From contig NZ_NXIB02000077.1 in assembly GCF_002412335.2 (NCBI RefSeq), forward strand, positions 1-34,296: a DNA stretch of 34,296 nt. Direction: 5' to 3'. The stretch comes from Tychonema bourrellyi FEM_GT703 (GTDB lineage: Bacteria; Cyanobacteriota; Cyanobacteriia; Cyanobacteriales; Microcoleaceae). Position 1 is the first letter of the stretch. Every line of letters begins with the position of its first letter. The notes below the pieces were generated by a model. That model had not been told where the DNA came from. It ran no database searches and saw nothing but the letters and a program-made list of their open reading frames with translations. The position numbers and the translations under genes were made by a program. Shown piece after piece: positions 1-7,197 of the stretch.

Positions 1-52
1 TTCAGGACGGCGATGTCTGATGGGTGAAACCCCTCAGACATTCGCCAACAGT

Positions 53-101
53 CTCTTGAAACCGCGTCTACACGAACAAAGTCCGCGTGCGCGGACTAAG
101 A
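53..101. repeat. Dispersed palindromic repeat, copy 1
   Basis: The block reads from a TGAAACCGC end through AACAAAGTCCGC to a short GC-rich hairpin (AGTCCGCGTGCGCGGACT). A second copy in opposite orientation lies at 3485-3532. The rest of 1-240 shows no gene; an AT-rich stretch at 110-225 precedes the first gene but I see no clear promoter. Confidence 0.7.
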
Positions 102-240
102 GTGAATAACATGAATTTTAAAATTTGTCAATGTCTAATTATCTTTGAAAAAGTCCGCTGTTCACAGTTTATATTCGGCAGTATACGGTTACATTATTAG
201 CTAAATCGTGTAATAACTTTATTTGATAGGAGTTTAGCCA

Positions 241-672
241 GTGAATGCTGCCGAACAAGCCAAAAATATAGAACTTACGAGCAAAATTGCTGCGGTTGTT
301 AATTTATTCAAGTCTGAATTCCCGGATGCGAAAGTTGATTTGAAACCTTGGATGAATGACCAGGATACTAGGGAACTTGTCGATCCTGATTCGATCGACA
401 TTGGCTTTCATTTTCCTGGTAGAAGCCGCTTGTTGCAAAGCCGCAGCATTTTGATTCAAATCCGATTTTATCAAGATCCGGTGGAAGGAGACCGTCGTGC
501 GATCGGAGTTGAGGCCGCTGGTTACGATCATAGTGGTCAGCAGTGGCGGTTTTCGACGGTGGAAAATTGGAGTTTTCTCGGCAAAACTGAACCTGCGGCG
601 GAGTCGGCGCAAAAACTCAAACATTTTTGTCAGCAGATTTTTGTTTTGTTTAATAAGTCATTCGGCGATTGA
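241..672 (+). CDS. Conserved hypothetical protein
   Basis: A 143-residue soluble protein of unknown function. It starts with GTG, and an AGGAG ribosome binding site sits a few bases upstream (about 229-233), which supports this start. There is no signal peptide or membrane segment. The middle (residues about 50-115) looks like alternating beta strands, with short helical segments at both ends. I recognise no catalytic motif. It stands alone, preceded by a dispersed repeat and followed by the repeat-rich flank of an insertion element. An opposite-strand reading frame over the same bases looks like a shadow because it is arginine-rich and has no ribosome binding site. Confidence is good that this is a gene and nil on function. 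Confidence 0.75.
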   Translation: MNAAEQAKNIELTSKIAAVVNLFKSEFPDAKVDLKPWMNDQDTRELVDPDSIDIGFHFPGRSRLLQSRSILIQIRFYQDPVEGDRRAIGVEAAGYDHSGQQWRFSTVENWSFLGKTEPAAESAQKLKHFCQQIFVLFNKSFGD

Positions 673-676
673 AATC

Positions 677-738
677 GGGCAACCACGGGGCCAAGAGCCC
701 CTACAATAATTACGCAAATGATTTAGGATTGCTATAGT
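677..738. repeat. Half copy of a dispersed repeat (CAACCACGGGGCC...GATTTAGG type)
   Basis: This block (GGGCAACCACGGGGCC ... GCCCCTACAA ... GATTTAGGATTGCTATAG) matches the right half of the larger palindromic element at 23388-23511. It follows the stop codon of the upstream gene directly. Confidence 0.65.
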
Positions 739-789
739 CGCTATTAGTTATTGATTATTAGTAGCCGAGGACACAGCATTGCCGCATCC

Positions 790-832
790 CTACCCATCTC
801 CCCATCTCCCCATCTACCTATCTCCCCATCTC
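790..832. repeat. Short tandem repeat of CCCCATCT units
   Basis: About five imperfect copies of an eight-base CCCCATCT/CTACCTAT-like unit lie just left of the TnpB element. Nothing else was found between the preceding half repeat and the element. Confidence 0.7.
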
Positions 833-929
833 GTTACCAAAAAGCTGGGTCTAAAGCCCCGTCCTTATAGGACGGCTTTAATTTCTCCAGAACTCTGTTA
901 TAGTCTTTATATTCACTCACTCGACGTAA

Positions 930-2135
930 ATGTTAGTATTTGAAGCCAAGCTAGAAGGGAAAAGCGAGCAGTACGAACGGCTAGACGAAGCCATTCGTAC
1001 TGCTCGCTTCATTCGTAATAGCTGCATCAGGTACTGGATGGATACCCCAGGGGTAGGTCGCTACGACTTAAGCGCTTATTGCGTAGTTCTTGCCAAAGAA
1101 TTTCCTTGGGCCAGTAAGCTCAACTCAATGGCAAGGCAAGCTTCTGCTGAAAGAGCTGGGTCAGCGATTGCACGATTCTTCGACAACTGCAAGAAGGCAA
1201 AACCAGGAAAGAAAGGTTTTCCGCGCTTCAAAAAGCATGAAACGCACGGTTCTGTTGAATACAAGACCTGTGGGTGGAAGCTTTCTGAAGACCGACGGAA
1301 TATAACTTTCACTGATGGATTTAAAGCCGGAATTTTTAAATTATGGGGAACTCGTGACCTACATTTCTATCAGCTAAGTCAAGTTAAACGAGTGCGCGTA
1401 GTTCGTCGAGCCGATGGCTACTACGTGCAATTTTGTATTGACGCTGAACGAAACGAAAAGCGGGAGCCGACCGGAAAAACAATCGGCTTGGATGTAGGGC
1501 TAACTCATTTCTACACGGACTCTGACGGTAATACTGTAGAGAACCCGCGCCATCTAAGAAAGTCCGAAAGATCGTTAAAAAAGCTTAATCGTAGACTTTC
1601 TAGAACGCAGAAAGGTTCTAAAAATAGAGCTAAGGCTCGAAATCGTTTAAGTAGAAAACACCTCAAGGTAAGCAGGCGGCGTAAAGACTTTGCTGTGAAA
1701 TTAGCAAGGTGCGTAGTCCAGTCTAACGACTTGGTAGCCCATGAAGACTTGCAGGTGCGTAACATGGTCAAAAACAAAAAGCTATCCAAGTCGATATCAG
1801 ATGCGGCTTGGACAGCTTTTAGAAATTGGATTGAATATTTTGGCAAAGTGTTTGGGGTGGCAACTGTTGCAGTACCGCCACACTATACAAGTCAAAATTG
1901 TTCTAGTTGTGGGAAAGTGGCGAAAAAGTCATTAAGTCAAAGAACACATATTTGTCCACATTGTGGATTCGTTTTAGACCGAGATTGGAACGCCGCTCGC
2001 AACATATTAGAACTTGGATTGCGTACCGTGGGGCACACGGAAACCTCAAACGCCTCTGGAGATATCGACAAGAGTTTGAATGAGGAAACTCTTTTAAATA
2101 AGTCGGATCGCCGAAAGAGGAAGCCTAAACAGTGA
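930..2135 (+). CDS. tnpB: RNA-guided endonuclease TnpB (IS1341-like), full length
   Basis: At 401 residues this is a typical full-length TnpB, the transposon-encoded RNA-guided nuclease ancestral to Cas12. The RuvC-like catalytic triad can be read: Asp188 in GLDVG, Glu272 in HEDL and Asp352 in LDRDWNAARN. A zinc finger sits in the last third (Cys324, Cys327, Cys342, Cys345). Residues 200-265 are rich in Arg and Lys, as expected for RNA binding. All catalytic residues are present, so the nuclease is probably active. No tnpA partner lies alongside. The guide RNA of this family is made from the 3' end of the gene and the right end of the element. The start at 930 is an ATG close to the left end; no strong ribosome binding site is seen. 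Confidence 0.93.
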   Translation: MLVFEAKLEGKSEQYERLDEAIRTARFIRNSCIRYWMDTPGVGRYDLSAYCVVLAKEFPWASKLNSMARQASAERAGSAIARFFDNCKKAKPGKKGFPRFKKHETHGSVEYKTCGWKLSEDRRNITFTDGFKAGIFKLWGTRDLHFYQLSQVKRVRVVRRADGYYVQFCIDAERNEKREPTGKTIGLDVGLTHFYTDSDGNTVENPRHLRKSERSLKKLNRRLSRTQKGSKNRAKARNRLSRKHLKVSRRRKDFAVKLARCVVQSNDLVAHEDLQVRNMVKNKKLSKSISDAAWTAFRNWIEYFGKVFGVATVAVPPHYTSQNCSSCGKVAKKSLSQRTHICPHCGFVLDRDWNAARNILELGLRTVGHTETSNASGDIDKSLNEETLLNKSDRRKRKPKQ

Positions 2136-2176
2136 TGTTTAGAATCACCGTGGCTTCAGCCCGGTGAGAATGTCAA
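2040..2176 (+). ncRNA. Probable TnpB guide RNA (omega RNA) scaffold
   Basis: In this family the omega RNA overlaps the 3' end of tnpB and ends at the right end of the element, and the guide is the flanking host DNA. The sequence here has the expected terminal stem (ATCACCG ... CGGTGA, about 2143-2167) followed by GAATGTCAA. The guide would be the roughly 16-20 bases starting near 2177. The 5' boundary is a guess. Confidence 0.45.
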
Positions 2177-2218
2177 AATGAGATAAGTTGCCAAAAACCG
2201 ATCGCCCCTCAAAACACC

Positions 2219-3412
2219 ATGACTCAACAACAACCACGGATTTGCATTCTCGGCGGAGGCTTCGGCGGACTCTACACAGCCCTGCGCTTGAGTCAGTTAC
2301 CCTTCTCCAAAGCCGAAAAACCCGAAATTGTGCTTGTCGATAAGCGCGATCGATTTTTGTTCGTTCCGCTGCTGTACGAACTCATTACTGGCGAACTGCA
2401 AACTTGGGAAATTGCGCCACCGTTTGTCGAACTTCTGGAAAACACGGGTGTGCGCTTTTGTCAAGGCACTGTTTCTGGCATTGATGTGGAAACAAAACGA
2501 GTACAGTTACACGATGGGCCAGAGTTTGAGTGCGATCGCCTTGTGTTAGCTTTGGGTGGCGAAACTCCGCTAGATATGGTCAAAGGTGCGGTTGAATATG
2601 CTTACTCGTTCCGCAGTCTCGACGATGCTTACCGCCTAGAAGAACGACTGCGATTTTTAGAAGCCAAAGAAACCGACAAAATTCGGATTGCGATCGTTGG
2701 TGCTGGTTATTCGGGAGTAGAATTAGCTTGTAAATTAGCCGATCGCCTCGGAGACAAAGGTCGCGTGCGATTAATCGAACAAGGCGACACGATTCTGCGG
2801 ACATCACCGGAGTTTAACCGCGAAAGTGCTACCAAAGTCTTAGAAAAACGGCAGGTCTGGATTGACCTAGAAACTGCTGTAGAGGCGATCGGGTCCGACA
2901 CCATTTCCTTACTTTACAAAGGACAATTAGATGTTCTCCCCGTAGACATAGTATTGTGGACTGTAGGAACGCAAGTTAGTCAAGCAGTGCGATCGCTTCC
3001 CCTCAAACAAAACCAACGCGGTCAATTAATCACTAATCCCACATTGCAAATTATCGACCATCCAGACATATTTGCCTTGGGAGACTTAGCGGAATGTCAC
3101 GACGAAACAGGTCAAAAACTCCCCACCACAGCCCAAACAGCCTTCCAGCAAGCGGATTATACCGCATGGAACATTTGGGCTTCGTTGTGCGATCGGCCTT
3201 TGCTACCTTTCCGCTATCAGCCACTAGGAGAAATGATGACATTGGGAATTGACAATGCTACTCTTTCTGGTTTGGGAATTCAACTGGATGGACAATTAGC
3301 ACATATTGCTCGTCGCTTAGCTTATCTCTATCGGATGCCAACATTTGACCATCAAGTAAAAGTTGGTTTCAATTGGATTAGCAAGCCGATTCAAGAGTTG
3401 CTTAAAAGTTAA
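2219..3412 (+). CDS. ndbB: Type II NAD(P)H dehydrogenase, NdbB-like
   Basis: A 397-residue flavoprotein of the NDH-2 family, which oxidises NAD(P)H and reduces a quinone without pumping protons. The N-terminal FAD-binding dinucleotide fold has the GGGFGG motif (residues 12-17). A second nucleotide fold for NAD(P)H has GAGYSG (161-166). The late FAD motif FALGDLAE lies at 285-292. The size (about 400 residues, with no EF-hand and no long membrane tail) fits the cyanobacterial NdbB group, linked by family knowledge to late phylloquinone synthesis (demethylphylloquinone reduction), better than the longer NdbA and NdbC. That subtype is an inference from length. It begins with ATG about 40 bases after the right end of the TnpB element, so its promoter may lie in or have been altered by that insertion. 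Confidence 0.88.
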   Translation: MTQQQPRICILGGGFGGLYTALRLSQLPFSKAEKPEIVLVDKRDRFLFVPLLYELITGELQTWEIAPPFVELLENTGVRFCQGTVSGIDVETKRVQLHDGPEFECDRLVLALGGETPLDMVKGAVEYAYSFRSLDDAYRLEERLRFLEAKETDKIRIAIVGAGYSGVELACKLADRLGDKGRVRLIEQGDTILRTSPEFNRESATKVLEKRQVWIDLETAVEAIGSDTISLLYKGQLDVLPVDIVLWTVGTQVSQAVRSLPLKQNQRGQLITNPTLQIIDHPDIFALGDLAECHDETGQKLPTTAQTAFQQADYTAWNIWASLCDRPLLPFRYQPLGEMMTLGIDNATLSGLGIQLDGQLAHIARRLAYLYRMPTFDHQVKVGFNWISKPIQELLKS

Positions 3413-3481
3413 TTGTTAATTGTTGACTGTTGACTGTTAACTGTTAACTGTTATCAGTTAACTGTTAACTGTTAACTGTAT
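3408..3481. repeat. Heptamer tandem array (TGTTAAC type)
   Basis: About ten copies of a seven-base unit (TGTTAAC/TGTTGAC) start at the stop codon of the ndbB-like gene. It is a short tandem repeat of the kind common in filamentous cyanobacteria. Confidence 0.85.
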
Positions 3482-3484
3482 TTC

Positions 3485-3532
3485 TTAGTCCGCGTAGGCG
3501 GACTTTGTTTGTATAGTAGCGGTTTCAACCGC
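3485..3532. repeat. Dispersed palindromic repeat, copy 2 (inverted)
   Basis: This is the reverse complement of the block at 53-101, including the AGTCCGCGTAGGCGGACT hairpin and the GCGGTTTCA end. Confidence 0.7.
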
Positions 3533-3542
3533 CGAAGGATCT

Positions 3543-3589
3543 GACAAATAACAAATAACAAATAACCAATAACAAATAACCAATAACCA
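3543..3589. repeat. Heptamer tandem array (ACAAATA/ACCAATA type)
   Basis: Six to seven copies of a seven-base unit run directly into the GTG start codon of the HAD-like gene. They occupy the place where its ribosome binding site should be. Confidence 0.85.
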
Positions 3590-4312
3590 GTGACAAAAGT
3601 TATTTTTTTAGATGCCGCAGGTACACTATTTGATGTTCGCGGTAGTGTCGGCGAAGTGTACCAAAAATTAGCTCGGACTTTTGGAGTAATTGTTAAGAGT
3701 GAAGAGTTAAATGCTGCATTTTTCCAGAGTTTTGCAGACTCAAGTCCGATGGCTTTTCCAGGGATAGAAGCGGCAAAAATTCCCCAACTAGAATTTGAAT
3801 GGTGGCTAGCAGTTTCCGCGAATGCTTTTCAAATAGCAGGGGTTTTTGACCAATTTGCAGACTTTCCCAAATTCTTTGCTGAACTCTACGCTCATTTTGC
3901 TACCGCTGAACCTTGGTTTGTCTATCCAGACGTATTTTCGGCATTAAATAGGTGGCAGAAACAAGGCATTGAATTAGCTGTAGTCTCGAATTTTGATTCG
4001 CGACTTTATGCAGTATTAAAAGCACTCAATTTAGATGAATATTTCACATCGGTGACAATTTCTACTGAAGTTGGTGCGGCTAAACCTGATTATCGAATTT
4101 TTACTGTTGCTTTGCAGAAACATAATTGCCTTGCGGAAAATGTGTTACATATTGGCGATAGTTTCAAGGCAGATTATTGCGGCGCTAGAAATGCTGGATT
4201 AAAAGCAGTTTGGTTGAATCGCCAACAGGAAAATATAGATTTAGGCAAATTGGATTTAACTGATAAAAAAATAGAGGAATTTCCGAGTCTGGATTTGATT
4301 GTGTCGCACTAA
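3590..4312 (+). CDS. HAD superfamily hydrolase, DREG-2/dehalogenase-like motif I
   Basis: A 240-residue haloacid-dehalogenase fold protein. Motif I reads DAAGT with nucleophile Asp8, but the usual second Asp at position +2 is Ala10. Motif II is Ser133 in VVSNFDS, motif III is Lys165 in GAAKPD, and motif IV is GDSFKAD (Asp190, Asp195). A helical cap domain occupies roughly residues 16-115. Phosphatases of this fold use the +2 Asp as acid/base, whereas haloacid dehalogenases and phosphonatases lack it, so a plain phosphatase role is doubtful. DREG-2-like family members also vary at this site. The GTG start is the first codon after a heptamer array and has no clear ribosome binding site; no better start lies close. 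Substrate unknown. Confidence 0.85.
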   Translation: MTKVIFLDAAGTLFDVRGSVGEVYQKLARTFGVIVKSEELNAAFFQSFADSSPMAFPGIEAAKIPQLEFEWWLAVSANAFQIAGVFDQFADFPKFFAELYAHFATAEPWFVYPDVFSALNRWQKQGIELAVVSNFDSRLYAVLKALNLDEYFTSVTISTEVGAAKPDYRIFTVALQKHNCLAENVLHIGDSFKADYCGARNAGLKAVWLNRQQENIDLGKLDLTDKKIEEFPSLDLIVSH

Positions 4313-4316
4313 TTTG

Positions 4317-4379
4317 TAGGGTGCGTCGCTGTGAGATATTCAATGGAACTTGTAGATTGTAGATGGCGACGCACCCTAC
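4317..4379. repeat. Inverted-repeat element (TAGGGTGCGTCG ends), copy 1
   Basis: A 63-bp block is bounded by TAGGGTGCGTCG and its reverse complement CGACGCACCCTA. It lies directly after the HAD-like gene and could also act as its terminator. A second member with the same arms lies at 23150-23212. Confidence 0.75.
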
Positions 4380-4469
4380 CATAGCTTTTATATGATTTTT
4401 ATGAGGTCAAGGTTATGATTTTTATGACTTGACTTTGAGAGCTATTTATTGAATAATATGGATATTTAA

Positions 4470-4512
4470 CCGCAGAGAGCGCAGAGGGCACTGAGTCAGA
4501 GAAAAGAGAGAT
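4470..4512. repeat. Dispersed repeat (AACCGCAGAG type), copy 1
   Basis: A purine-rich AACCGCAGAGAGCGCAGAGG block ends in GAGAAAAGAGAG. A close relative lies upstream of ileS at 30287-30330. Confidence 0.65.
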
Positions 4513-4550
4513 GATTGTTATATATCTAATTTTGATTGGGAAAGAACTTT

Positions 4551-5174
4551 ATGGAAACTCGACTTACTCAAACTCAGTTGGCACAGGTTGTCGCTGAAAT
4601 CGACAAGTTATCACAGCAGCGGGAGTTAGAATTGGCACCGGATCAGGTAAGAGAAATTTTACGGGAGTTGAATTTGCCCGATGAACTTCTGGAAGATGCG
4701 ATCGCCCAAATGCACCGCCGGGAAGCCCTAGAAAAACAGCAGCGACGGTATCGTTGGATTGCGATCGCCTCGACAGCAGTTGTGATTTCGGCGATCGCAA
4801 TGGGCGTTCTATTCGGGCAAAATCGACAGCAGCAAAATGCTCAAGTTGTCGCCACAGAAGACAGGATTGCCCTATCGAAAAAAGGTGGTGATAGCCTAAC
4901 TCAAGTCAACCGTCAAATCAATCCCCGCATCTACTACCAGGTGACGTTGAAAAATGCTCCGATCGGCAATCAGTTGTCTCTACAATGCGACTGGACTAAT
5001 CCCAGTGGTAACATTGTTCATCAAAGTAAGTATCAAACTCGCACGATCGATACTGCGGTTTGGAATACGTACTGTTTTTATGACCTCGGATCTGCTTCCC
5101 CGCCGGGAAACTGGGAGGTGCGGATGTCTCTGGATGGGCGCGCGATCGGCAGTGAACCTTTCGTGGTGAAATAG
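4551..5174 (+). CDS. Membrane-anchored hypothetical protein
   Basis: A 207-residue protein. The N-terminal 65 residues are helical and charged (helix-turn-helix-like in pattern, no assigned family). One transmembrane segment follows at about residues 69-88. The C-terminal 110 residues look like a beta-sandwich, with alternating hydrophobic positions and two cysteines, and are probably outside the cytoplasm. I chose the ATG at 4551, preceded by GGAAAG, over an in-frame TTG at 4536. It lies 139 bases upstream of the asparagine-synthetase-like gene on the same strand, separated by a duplicated 60-bp repeat. Function unknown. A sensor or anchoring role is possible but not shown. Confidence 0.75.
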   Translation: METRLTQTQLAQVVAEIDKLSQQRELELAPDQVREILRELNLPDELLEDAIAQMHRREALEKQQRRYRWIAIASTAVVISAIAMGVLFGQNRQQQNAQVVATEDRIALSKKGGDSLTQVNRQINPRIYYQVTLKNAPIGNQLSLQCDWTNPSGNIVHQSKYQTRTIDTAVWNTYCFYDLGSASPPGNWEVRMSLDGRAIGSEPFVVK

Positions 5175-5188
5175 ATAGACTTATCCAA

Positions 5189-5315
5189 AAAAGCCTGTTT
5201 TGAACAGGCAAGATGCCTGTTCCACAATGGTTATTGGAGATATCTAATACTTCCCAAAAGCCTGTTTTGAACAGGCAAGATGCCTGTTCCACAATGATTA
5301 TTGGAGATATCTAAT
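5189..5315 (+). repeat. Tandem duplication of a 60-bp unit carrying a ribosome binding site
   Basis: Two copies (5189-5248 and 5256-5315) differ at one base in 60 and are spaced 67 bases apart. Each has a small hairpin (ACAGGCAAGATGCCTGT) and ends in TTGGAGATATCTAAT. In the second copy these last bases are the GGAG ribosome binding site and the first two bases of the start codon of the next gene. Confidence 0.92.
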
Positions 5316-7056
5316 GGGCGCGATCGCAAAACCTGCACATTTCATCGGTTATTGGGGACACGAAGATCGCACAAAAACGCTCAGCCGTTTAGTGCCCGAT
5401 TACCGCATCCGATCGGGCAAATTATCCCAGTGGGCGATCGCCTCTGCATCAATTCTCAAGGCTGACACAGTGACGCTGAATGCTTGCGGGCGATTTCAAC
5501 CAACGGATTTTCCGGGAGATGCTTGGGCTGGGGTGGAAACGGGACAGCTACGGTTGGGGCGCGATCCGTTTGGGCGTGTGCCGCTTTACTGGATGCAGTT
5601 GGCAGAAACGATTTGGTTTTCGACTCAAATGCAATTGCTGCTACGGCTGATTGATTCTCCTGAAATTAGTGCGATCGCGCTTCACAGTTATGCTTGTTTT
5701 TCCTATGTACCGACACCGTTAAGTGCGATCGAGCAAATTGCATCCGTAGCAGCCGGAACCGAGATAATTTGGGAAATCGCCGATATTAACGATCTGCCAA
5801 AAGTGCGATCGCTAATATCAGCTTGGCAAGAAGCGCCCCAATTACTGCGGCGCGAAGACGAGGCGATCGCACAATTGCAAGGATTGTTGCAACAGGCGAT
5901 CGATCGACAAGTGGCCGATTTGCCGATCGACGAACCAGTCGGTGTTTTACTCTCCGGCGGCATCGATTCCTCCCTGGTGACGGCGCTGCTAGTGAAAGCA
6001 GGCCTAAAAGTGCGCGCCTACGCCCTCGATTTTGGTGTCGAAGCCTATTCCGAATTGCCCTACGCCCAACAGGTTGCCGACTTTTTCGGGATTCCGCTGA
6101 TTCGAGTGGCGGCGACGGGTGATGCGATCCTGGGTGCGATCGGACCAACCGCCAAAGCCCTTGATGCACCTTACGGAGATGGCACAACCGCCCCGCTGTT
6201 TTTGCTGAAACAGGCGGCGGCGCAAGACGTGCGAGTTGTATTCAATGGCGAGAATGGCGATCAGCTATTTGCCGGATGGACGAACAAGCCTTTGATTGCT
6301 AACGGAGTTTACAGTGCAGAACATCCGGCTGGCAAAGAAACCTTTGAACAGGAGTATTTGCGGACGTTTCAGCGATTTTATGGCTATGAAAAACAGATGT
6401 TTTCGTCCGAAATGCTCGATCGCATTCAATCCCACGATTTAAGCATTTACCTGCAAGATGCGATCGGCGTCGAAACCTGTCCCTCTCTGCTAGCCAAACT
6501 GCGGCGGGCTTCCCTGATGCTCAAAGGCGCGCAAAACATCCAGCCGAGGGCAACGGCATTGGGGTTTGCTTGCGGTTTGTGGGTGCGATCGCCCTTCTGC
6601 GACCCGGACCTCACGGACTGGACGTTTCAACTCCCTGGCGAGCTGCTACTGCAAGGTGCGTGCGAAAAATACATCCTCAAAAAAGCCTCCGAACGTTGGT
6701 TGCCGCCGGAAATTGTCTGGCGGGAAAAGCGCGGGATGGGGGTGCCGTTGAAGGTTTGGTATTACCGGGAGTTTTGGGGTGCGATCGGCGATCGGCTGAA
6801 TCCGAATGTACTGCGATCGCAAAATTGCTGGCAGCCCCATTTGGCCGACTCGATGTTATCGGGACAACTTGGAGTTGCGATGCGCGATCGCTACATCGGC
6901 AATAATCTCTGGTTGCTGCTGATGTGGCAGGCATGGCGTACTGAGGTTTTAGGCGAAATTCCGGTTGGGCGATCGCTGGATCATGTGTTTTGGTTGCCAC
7001 CTGCGATCGGGCAACGCATTTGGAAATATCGAAAACGGTTGACTGATGACTGTTGA
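5314..7056 (+). CDS. Asparagine-synthetase-like amide ligase 1 (no glutaminase Cys)
   Basis: A 580-residue protein of the asparagine synthetase B superfamily. Residues 1-160 are a degenerate class II glutaminase domain. The catalytic Cys2 is absent (the protein starts MGAIAK), although the LGRDPFGRVPLYW element at 81-93 survives. The synthetase domain has the PP-loop SGGIDSS at 214-220, then NGENGDQLFAG and the late REKRGMGVPLK region. Such proteins adenylate a carboxylate with ATP and join it to an amine; relatives without Cys2 include beta-lactam synthetase and lasso-peptide cyclases. No lasso precursor or leader peptidase is seen nearby. The start is set by the GGAG in the preceding repeat. 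A LysA-fold gene follows on the same strand 141 bases downstream, and a second homologue lies at 11760-13433. Substrate unknown. Confidence 0.88.
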   Translation: MGAIAKPAHFIGYWGHEDRTKTLSRLVPDYRIRSGKLSQWAIASASILKADTVTLNACGRFQPTDFPGDAWAGVETGQLRLGRDPFGRVPLYWMQLAETIWFSTQMQLLLRLIDSPEISAIALHSYACFSYVPTPLSAIEQIASVAAGTEIIWEIADINDLPKVRSLISAWQEAPQLLRREDEAIAQLQGLLQQAIDRQVADLPIDEPVGVLLSGGIDSSLVTALLVKAGLKVRAYALDFGVEAYSELPYAQQVADFFGIPLIRVAATGDAILGAIGPTAKALDAPYGDGTTAPLFLLKQAAAQDVRVVFNGENGDQLFAGWTNKPLIANGVYSAEHPAGKETFEQEYLRTFQRFYGYEKQMFSSEMLDRIQSHDLSIYLQDAIGVETCPSLLAKLRRASLMLKGAQNIQPRATALGFACGLWVRSPFCDPDLTDWTFQLPGELLLQGACEKYILKKASERWLPPEIVWREKRGMGVPLKVWYYREFWGAIGDRLNPNVLRSQNCWQPHLADSMLSGQLGVAMRDRYIGNNLWLLLMWQAWRTEVLGEIPVGRSLDHVFWLPPAIGQRIWKYRKRLTDDC

Positions 7057-7067
7057 CAGTGGAGGAG

Positions 7068-7125
7068 GGCGGGTTTATGAGATTGTAGATTACAGGCAAT
7101 TATTGTTAGTGAACCCGCCCCTACA
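7068..7125. repeat. Imperfect inverted repeat (GGGCGGGTTT arms)
   Basis: GGGCGGGTTT and GAACCCGCCC face each other across about 40 bases between the ligase-like gene and the LysA-like gene. It is a dispersed repeat or a weak terminator. Confidence 0.55.
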
Positions 7126-7197
7126 AAATTTATACAATTCCGAACTTCCTTCAATCCGTTACATTCGTTAAATAATCCGTTGCCGAACTTCTTCCTT

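Larger units (their letters stand above)
838..2176 (+). mobile_element. Solo tnpB element, IS200/IS605 type
   Basis: The left end carries an imperfect hairpin at 853-879 (CGTCC-loop-GGACG flanked by AAAGC/GCTTT). The right end carries a hairpin downstream of tnpB finishing in GAATGTCAA near 2176. There is no tnpA, so the element would need a transposase in trans. The bases just left of the proposed boundary read TTAC, a tetranucleotide used as target in this family. The exact ends are estimated from a similar left end at 15128. Confidence 0.75.
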
